In this document: one piece after another, positions 58,328 through 64,000 of the stretch
Layout of the letters: each line of letters starts with the position of its first letter
Numbering within the stretch: the stretch's first letter is position 1
Origin: Pseudomonas denitrificans (nom. rej.)
GTDB lineage: Bacteria; Pseudomonadota; Gammaproteobacteria; Pseudomonadales; Pseudomonadaceae
NCBI RefSeq assembly: GCF_008807415.1
Contig: NZ_CP043626.1
Location: 3,162,001-3,226,000, forward strand
Direction of reading: 5' to 3'
Length of the DNA: 64,000 bases
Translations under genes and position numbers: made by a program
Notes under the pieces: model-generated
Told to the model about the DNA's origin: nothing
Databases searched by the model: none
The model's input: only the letters and a program-made list of their open reading frames with translations

Positions 58328-59299
58328 TCAGCGCAAGCGCTCGAGGGGATCGAGAATCTGCAAGGCCAGGTTGCCCTTGTGCGAACCCAGCTTGACCTTG
58401 AAGGAAGGCACGCCGTTGGCGCGCATGATCATGTATTCGGGCAGCTCCACCGGGATCACGTCGCCCGGCTGCATGTGCAGGATGTCGCGCAGCTTGAGCT
58501 GGCGGCGCACGACAGTGGCTCCGACCGGCACGCTGACGTCGAGGATGTCTTCGCGCAGGGCGTTGATCCAGCGCTCGTCCTGATCGTCCACGTCGGACTG
58601 GAAGCCGGCATCGAGCATCTCGCGGATCGGCTCGATCATCGCGTACGGCAGGGTGATGTGCAGGTCGCCACCGCCGCCGTCCAGCTCGATGTGGAAGGTG
58701 GAGACCACCACCACTTCGCTGGGGCTGACGATGTTGGCCATCGCCGGGTTCACCTCGGAGTTCACGTACTCGAAGTTGATCGGCATAACCGCGTGCCAGG
58801 CTTCGGCGAGATCGACGAAGGCCTGCTCGATGACCATGCGCACCACCCGCAGCTCGGTGGGGGTGAACTCGCGCCCCTCGATCTTGGCGTGACGACCGTC
58901 ACCGCCGAAGAAGTTGTCCACCAGCTTGAACACCAGCTTGGCGTCGAGGATGAACAGCGCGGTGCCGCGCAGCGGCTTCATCTTCACCAGATTGAGGCTG
59001 GTGGGCACGTACAGCGAGTGCACGTACTCACCGAACTTCATCACCTGCACGCCGCCCACGGCAACATCCGCCGAGCGACGCAGCAGGTTGAACATGCTGA
59101 TGCGGGTGTAGCGGGCGAACCGCTCGTTGATCATCTCCAGGGTCGGCATGCGGCCCCGGACGATGCGGTCCTGACTGGTCAGGTCGTAGGACTTGATCGC
59201 CCCCGGCTCGACGTCGGACTCGGTTTCCACCAGGCCGTCGTCGACGCCGTGCAACAGCGCGTCGATCTCGTCCTGGGAAAGTAGATCCTGCATGGCCAT
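58328..59299 (-). CDS. fliM: flagellar C-ring switch protein FliM
   Basis: 323 residues: CheY-binding N-terminal peptide (LLSQDEIDALLHGV), middle CheC-like domain and C-terminal SpoA domain. It receives CheY-P. ATG 59299 is kept with AGG eight bases upstream. Confidence 0.97.
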   Translation of the reverse strand: MAMQDLLSQDEIDALLHGVDDGLVETESDVEPGAIKSYDLTSQDRIVRGRMPTLEMINERFARYTRISMFNLLRRSADVAVGGVQVMKFGEYVHSLYVPTSLNLVKMKPLRGTALFILDAKLVFKLVDNFFGGDGRHAKIEGREFTPTELRVVRMVIEQAFVDLAEAWHAVMPINFEYVNSEVNPAMANIVSPSEVVVVSTFHIELDGGGGDLHITLPYAMIEPIREMLDAGFQSDVDDQDERWINALREDILDVSVPVGATVVRRQLKLRDILHMQPGDVIPVELPEYMIMRANGVPSFKVKLGSHKGNLALQILDPLERLR

Positions 59300-59308
59300 G
59301 GCGGGTAC

Positions 59309-59830
59309 CTACTGCAATACGAAATTGGTGAAAAGCACTTGCTCCACGGTCAACTGACCGGTCGCCTTCTTCGCCAGTTCCTGAAGACTGGACGTGGCCT
59401 GCTGGCGAAGCATCTCCTTGCCGACCGGGGTCACCAGATTGTCGAAATTCTGGCTGGAGAACAGCATCACCAGCTGGTTGCGCACCAGTGGCATCTGCTC
59501 GCGCAGGGCATCCATCTGCGCCTGGTCGCGGCCCATCAGGGCAACGGCTACCTGAAGATAGCGCTGGCGGCCGTTCTGATTGAAGTTGACCACGAAGGAC
59601 GGCGCGAGAATCTCGTAGACCGCCTGCTTCTTCGTCGGCTCGGCGTGTTCCGCGGCCTTGGCTTCGGCTTCGTCGGGCTTGGCGCTCTTGTGCAGGAAGA
59701 ACCAGGTACCGCCCACCGACGCACCCACCGCCAGCAGGAAGGCCAGCACGATCATGATGATGAGCTTCAGCTTGCCCTTGCCGGGCGCCTGGCCATCGGG
59801 GAGAGAAGGCGTCTGTTCTTTCTTGGCCAT
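59309..59830 (-). CDS. fliL: flagellar basal-body protein FliL
   Basis: 173 residues: one span (about 23-46, IIMIVLAFLLAVGASVGGTWFF) and a periplasmic domain that surrounds stators. First gene of fliLMNOPQR-flhB; a sigma-54-type promoter lies 50 bases upstream. Confidence 0.95.
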   Translation of the reverse strand: MAKKEQTPSLPDGQAPGKGKLKLIIMIVLAFLLAVGASVGGTWFFLHKSAKPDEAEAKAAEHAEPTKKQAVYEILAPSFVVNFNQNGRQRYLQVAVALMGRDQAQMDALREQMPLVRNQLVMLFSSQNFDNLVTPVGKEMLRQQATSSLQELAKKATGQLTVEQVLFTNFVLQ

Positions 59831-59879
59831 GCCAATAATCCGTCACTTTTGCGGCGCGAAGCGCTGATACCGGGGTAGC

Positions 59880-59895
59880 AGCAAGGGCTGTGCCA
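59880..59895 (-). promoter_or_regulatory. sigma-54 type promoter of fliL operon
   Basis: On the minus strand TGGCACA-GCCC-TTGCT matches TGGCACG-N4-TTGCW with one mismatch. The fliL operon is RpoN-dependent in P. aeruginosa. Confidence 0.78.
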
Positions 59896-60237
59896 GTTTG
59901 GAAGAGTCCTACTGGCGACGCCGCGGATATTACAGGCTAGACGGAGGATGTCACGGGGAGGAGTAAGAATTTTCCTCTGAGTCGGATAGGTCGGGTATTG
60001 AGGCGGTTCGCGAGCAAGAGAAAACCTGGCGCTCGGGCTTATACCCTCTCCCCAGCCCTGGCTGCGCGCCCCGCTCCGAAGGGAGAGGGAGCTAACCGTG
60101 CCATTCTTGGCATTGTGCCATCCGGCGAGCGCCGATCTTTCAGCACGCGCCGAACAAGGCCCCTCTCTCTTCAGGGGGAGGGTCAGGGAGGGGGCGCTTC
60201 CAGGCAGCACAGCATCACCCGGAAGGCTCCCACCCGA
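59896..60237. other. 340-base intergenic stretch with two CCCTCTCCC-type repeats
   Basis: No supported gene. It holds two repeats: CCCTCTCCC...GGGAGAGGG (60044-60089) and CCCCTCTCTCTTCAGGGGGAGGGTCAGGGAGGGGG (60160-60194), the common Pseudomonas intergenic type. FleQ or other enhancer sites for the fliL promoter could also lie here, but I cannot identify them. Confidence 0.6.
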
Positions 60238-61542
60238 TCACGCGTAGTAATCCACCAATCCCCTGCCCTGCGCAGCCGACTGCGGGCGGATCTCGGACAC
60301 GCCACTGATCATCGGCTCATCGTCGCCGCTACCGCTACCCGCCACGCTCCGCGAGCTGCCACGGCCGTCGCCCTGCTGCTGTTGCTGCCAGCCACGGGCG
60401 GACTGGTCGGAAACGTTCACGTCCAGCTGCATGCCCTGCTGGTTGAACATCTCGCGCAGGCGGTGCTGCTGGCTGTCCAGCGCTTCGCGGACGTTGGCGT
60501 TGGCACTGACGAAGTTCACCTGGGTCTGGTCGCCGGTCATGTGGATGCGCACTTCCAGGCGGCCGAGGTTGGCCGGGTCCATCTGGATCTCGGCCGACTT
60601 GAGGTTCTGCGAGGACATCCACATCACCCGGTCCACCACCTGGTCGGTCCAGCCGTTCTGCTGCACGGACACAGCCTGCCCCGGCACCAGCGGGTTCACC
60701 GGGCGACTGGTCATGGCCTGCGGCGTGTTCAGCGCCTGCGTCAGCGACTCCAGGCGTGCGGCAAACGCCTCGTTGCGCGGCATCTCCGGCTTGGCGTCGG
60801 CCTGCACGTCCGCCAGTTGCTGGGTGAGGTCGGCGCCATCTTTCAGCGCGCCTTCAGCGAGCTTGGTTTCGGAGCCCTTGGCAGTCGAGTCCGAGGTCAG
60901 CGCAGCCAGGGCGGCGGACAGATCGTTCTTGCCGCTGGCATCCAGTGACTTGTCCCCCGCCTTGGCGCCGAGATGACCAGTGAGCTGTGTCTGTTGCGCC
61001 TGCTGGGCCTGGTCGTCAGCGCCCACGGCGAGCGTCAGGTTCACCCCCGGAATCTCGTTGAGCTTCTGCAGATCGCCATCGCTGCTGGCATCGGTGAGCG
61101 GGCTGGTACCGCTGCTGACCACCAGCGGCGGCGCCTCAGGCTCCGGCAGCTGGCCGGTCATACCGAGCATCAGCAGCGGGTCGAGGGTCGCGTCGGGGCT
61201 GGCCTCGGTATCCGCCACCTTCTCCTCCGCCTTGCTGGCGCCATCGGCCGGCAAGGCCTTGCCGTCCTCGGCAACCTTTGGCTGGTCGGCGGCAGCCGGC
61301 GCGGTGGAATCCTTGCTCGCGGTGTCCTTGTCGGCACTGTCCCGCGGCTTGTCGTTCTTCGCCTTCACCGGTTTGTCGGCGCGCTCGCTGGCGGCTGGCC
61401 GCTGCTCCTTGGCGTAGACGTCGGCGAAGCTGGAACCCTTGTCGCTGCTGCTGTTCGACGAACTTTGCGCAGACTTGGAGAGCGCCGCCTTGGGCCGGGT
61501 GTCAGGCGTCGACGTCAATAAAATATCCGGGGCGACAGCCAT
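60238..61542 (-). CDS. fliK: flagellar hook-length control protein FliK
   Basis: 434 residues: long Ala/Ser/Asp-rich disordered N-terminal part and the hook-length-control C-terminal domain (SAEIQMDPANLGRLEVRIHM, ANANVREALDSQQHRLREM). It measures hook length and signals FlhB. The canonical copy; compare the FliK-like gene at 34908. Confidence 0.93.
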   Translation of the reverse strand: MAVAPDILLTSTPDTRPKAALSKSAQSSSNSSSDKGSSFADVYAKEQRPAASERADKPVKAKNDKPRDSADKDTASKDSTAPAAADQPKVAEDGKALPADGASKAEEKVADTEASPDATLDPLLMLGMTGQLPEPEAPPLVVSSGTSPLTDASSDGDLQKLNEIPGVNLTLAVGADDQAQQAQQTQLTGHLGAKAGDKSLDASGKNDLSAALAALTSDSTAKGSETKLAEGALKDGADLTQQLADVQADAKPEMPRNEAFAARLESLTQALNTPQAMTSRPVNPLVPGQAVSVQQNGWTDQVVDRVMWMSSQNLKSAEIQMDPANLGRLEVRIHMTGDQTQVNFVSANANVREALDSQQHRLREMFNQQGMQLDVNVSDQSARGWQQQQQGDGRGSSRSVAGSGSGDDEPMISGVSEIRPQSAAQGRGLVDYYA

Positions 61543-61608
61543 CGGAGTTCTCCGTTGATGTGAATATCCAACACGGAGATAGCAAGGCGCGGGCCAACTC
61601 GGAAAAGG

Positions 61609-61950
61609 TCAGGGGCGACCGGGCAACAGCAGGGTGCGGACGATGGAAAATTCGTGCTCGACCTTGCCGATCAGGCCTTGCGCGCCGGCCAGGTCGTTCT
61701 GCCGCGCGGCCTCCTCGAGTCGCTTGCACAGGCTGCTCAGTACCGAGGCGCCCATGTTGCCGCAACTGCCCTTGAAGCTGTGCGCGGCGTGGCGCAGGGC
61801 CGGCGCATCGCTGGCGGCGGATGCCTCGCGGATGCTGCGCAGGCGCTCCTCGGAGTCGCTGAGGAAGGTTTCCACCAGGAGCGGATACTCGTCTTCCATG
61901 ATCGACAGCAAATTGCTCAGCACGGCGCCATCGAGATGCGGCTCGGACAT
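61609..61950 (-). CDS. hptB: histidine phosphotransfer protein HptB
   Basis: 113 residues, four-helix Hpt domain, phospho-His in AAHSFKGSCGNMG (H57). In P. aeruginosa HptB receives phosphate from RetS/PA1611-type kinases and passes it to HsbR, affecting swarming and biofilm. It is 54 bases downstream of hsbR. Confidence 0.92.
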   Translation of the reverse strand: MSEPHLDGAVLSNLLSIMEDEYPLLVETFLSDSEERLRSIREASAASDAPALRHAAHSFKGSCGNMGASVLSSLCKRLEEAARQNDLAGAQGLIGKVEHEFSIVRTLLLPGRP

Positions 61951-62004
61951 TGGGCACTCCCTGAAAGACGGCTCGCCACCCTGCGGGGGACAAGAAGGCC
62001 CCGA

Positions 62005-63701
62005 TTATGCCTGAGCCGACCAGAAGAACTCCACGGAGACCGCCTTGCCGTCGCCCGACCACTGACAGCGGTCAGACAACTGCCGGACCAGCGTCAGGCC
62101 GCGCCCGCAGAGGCTGCCGGCGGCCCGCTGCGAAGCCAGCACCGCGCCCACGTCGAAACCGTCGCCGCTGTCCTCCACCCGCACAAGCAGGCGCCCGCCA
62201 TCGCCGTGGGGGGAGAGATCAAGATGGAAGCGCACGAAGCCGTCGCGCAGGGTGGACAGGCGCTTGCTGCGCTCCTGGTAATAGCGGGCGAAGCCGGCGG
62301 CATCGCACTTGAGCGAAGAGTCCAGGCCCATCACGCCGTGCTCCAGGGCGTTGGAGTACAGCTCGGCGAGCACGGTGTAGAGCGCACCACCGCGCGGGCG
62401 CAGGTCTTGCACTTCCATCAGCAGTTGCAGCAGGAAGGGCAGCGGGTTGAAGTTGCGCAGAGTCGGCGCGCGGAATTCGAAGCTGGCGGACCAGTCCAGC
62501 GGGCTGCTCAGGCCGCTGTCGGAGAACGCCAGCGGCGGGCGCTGCAGCGAGTCCTCGGGGACCAGCGCGATCTCCAGCATGCTGACGTCGTCCTGGGCCT
62601 CACCGCGAAAACGCGCCACCGCCGCCTGGATGCCATCGAACAGGCGCGACGGCGCGAGACCCTCGCCGAACACCTGGCGCAGGCGCTCCTCGCCGAAGGC
62701 TTCGCCCGTGGCATTGCGCGCCTCCAGCACGCCATCGGAGAAGAGGAACACACGGTCGCCCTCCTCCATCGCGTAGACCTCGACATGGTCGCTGAAGGCC
62801 GACGGGTCGAGAATGCCCAGCGGCAGATGCCGCGACACCAGCGGCTGCAGTTCGCCGCTGGCGTGGCGGTGCAGGTAGCCGTTGGGCAGGCCGCCATTCC
62901 ACACCTCCACCAGGCCACGCTGGAAACTCAGGTTGAGCACCGCGGCGCAGCAGAACACGCCCACCGGGAGAATGCGTTTGAGCTTGGCGTTCATCTCGCG
63001 AAGGATGTCCGCCATCGGGTAGCCCTTGGCGGTCATGCCGTAGAACACCTCGGCCAGCGGCATGGCGCCGATGGCCGCCGGCAAGCCATGGCCGGTGAAA
63101 TCGCCGAGCAGCACGTGCATGCCGCCGGAGGGCTTGAACGCCGCCAGCAGCAGGTCGCCGTTGAACAGCGCGAAGGGGATTGCAGGTAGCGGATGTTCGC
63201 CGCGTTCAGGCAACCCGAGTGCGCCACCTTGTCGAACACCGCCTTGGCCACCCGCTGCTCGTTGAGCAGGTGCTCGTTGTGCCGGGCGATCAGGTCGCGC
63301 TGCTCCAGCACCATCCGCTGCAGGTGATGCAGGCGCCCCATGGCGCGGATCTTGGCTTCGAGGATGACGCGGTTGTAGGGCTTGGAGAGGAAGTCATCGC
63401 CGCCCGCCTCCAAGCTCTGCACCAGCGCCTCGGGCTCGCTCAGCGACGTGAGGAAGATGATCGGCACCAGCTCCTCGCCAGCCTGCCTGCGAATCCGCCG
63501 CGCCGCCTCGAAGCCATCCATCACCGGCATCAGCGCATCCATCAGCACCAGCTGCGGGCGCTCCTGGGCGAACAGCGCGAGCGCTTCCAGCCCGTTGCCG
63601 GCGGTGATCACGCGATGCCCCTGGCGGCTGACGATGGTCGACAGCAACAGGCGATCGGCAGCGTTGTCGTCGGCGATCAGGACGGTGAGGAGTTCGGACA
63701 T
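62005..63701 (-). pseudogene. hsbR: HsbR response regulator / PP2C-type phosphatase, frameshifted
   Basis: From ATG 63701: receiver domain (about 1-125, IADDNAADRLLL, phosphoacceptor D55 in LVLMDALMP), a helical linker, then a PP2C/SpoIIE-type phosphatase and a C-terminal anti-sigma kinase-like (HATPase) region with YSNALEHGVMG. The frame breaks at the GGGG run 63175-63178 within LQSPFALFNGD; one extra G joins the two parts into 565 residues. As read, the product stops after the receiver and linker, losing both effector domains. Sequencing error or real inactivation. Confidence 0.88.
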
Positions 63702-63729
63702 GGCCGTTGCCACTGCAGAGCGCGTCGCG

Positions 63730-63999
63730 TCAGCTGATCCTGAACAGCTGCTCGAAGTTGGAGATGGACAGCACCTTGCGCACGTCCGGATTGCAGTGCG
63801 CCAGGCTGATCTGCGCGCTCTCGCCGCCGGCGTGGTCGCGCAGCAGCAGGAGCATGCCCAGCGCCGAGCTGTCGAGGTAAGTCGCGCCCTTCAGGTCCAC
63901 CACGTAGCGCTTGGGTGTGGTTTCGACACGCTCGTAGGCATTGCGGAATTCCTGGTGTGCGCCGAAATCGAAACGTCCCTGGACCACGATGGTGAGCTC
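63730..63999 (-). CDS. hsbA: HsbA anti-anti-sigma factor (STAS), 5' end outside window
   Basis: STAS domain with the phosphorylatable serine in LDSSALGMLLLL. The frame is open to the window edge and continues past the internal GTG at 63987 (ELTIVVQGRFDF), so the start is missing. HsbA is the target of HsbR kinase and phosphatase activities and binds FlgM or HsbD. Confidence 0.9.
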   Translation of the reverse strand, partial: ELTIVVQGRFDFGAHQEFRNAYERVETTPKRYVVDLKGATYLDSSALGMLLLLRDHAGGESAQISLAHCNPDVRKVLSISNFEQLFRIS

Positions 64000-64000
64000 C

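Noticed and set aside
60044..60194. CCCTCTCCC repeats as a terminator for fliK
   Set aside because: Stems are broken, no T tract on the minus strand, and the sequence is a common dispersed Pseudomonas repeat.

Overview
The window is GC-rich, densely packed chromosome from a Pseudomonas, probably near the P. aeruginosa / nitroreducens / citronellolis lineage. I base this on gene content and order: fliKLMNOPQR-flhB-(two ORFs)-flhA-flhF-fleN-fliA-cheYZAB-motCD-parA-cheW, a single ccmABCDEFGHI operon, the eda-pgl-zwf/hexR sugar cluster, and Pseudomonas-style REP palindromes. I see no rRNA, tRNA, CRISPR array, insertion sequence or prophage. The species call is an inference.

Layout. 1-2050 (minus): the edge of a surface-polysaccharide locus (a frameshifted NAD-dependent epimerase start), then lapB, lapA and ihfB. 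2170-7608: azoreductase, small secreted protein, LysR regulator, alpha/beta hydrolase, periplasmic cyclophilin and an ABC exporter. 7698-11623: Entner-Doudoroff / pentose-phosphate genes zwf-pgl-eda facing their repressor hexR. 11682-27626: mostly single housekeeping or hypothetical genes (deformylase, amino-acid antiporter, CvfB-like protein, second ABC exporter, AI-2E-type membrane protein, pseudouridine synthase, crotonase, cation antiporter, lipoate-ligase-like protein, diguanylate cyclase). 27650-34636 (minus): the complete system I cytochrome c maturation operon. 34843-36865 (plus): a FliK-like gene coupled to an FlhB C-terminal-domain homologue behind a sigma-28-type promoter. 36872-48414 (minus): chemotaxis, stator and flagellar-number genes. 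48578-61542 (minus): flagellar export apparatus, C-ring and hook-length genes with sigma-54-type promoters in front of flhA and fliL. 61609-64000 (minus): HptB-HsbR-HsbA phosphorelay / anti-sigma-antagonist genes, the last cut by the window end.

How the genes fit together. The right half is essentially one motility superlocus: FliLMN and FliOPQR/FlhAB build the C-ring and export gate, FlhF and FleN set flagellar position and number, FliA drives late genes, CheYZABW signal to the C-ring, MotCD supply stators, and HptB/HsbR/HsbA link surface behaviour to flagellar control.

The most notable sequence-level signal is that four genes (epimerase, cheW-like, motD, hsbR) each carry a single-base deletion in or beside a run of four G/C. 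In every case one extra G or C restores the frame. This is either sequencing error or a real set of lesions in motility and surface genes. Other points of interest are the FliK2-FlhX cassette, a REPIN inserted between fliP and fliQ, a tandem acidic repeat in CheA, and the absence of rpsA upstream of ihfB.
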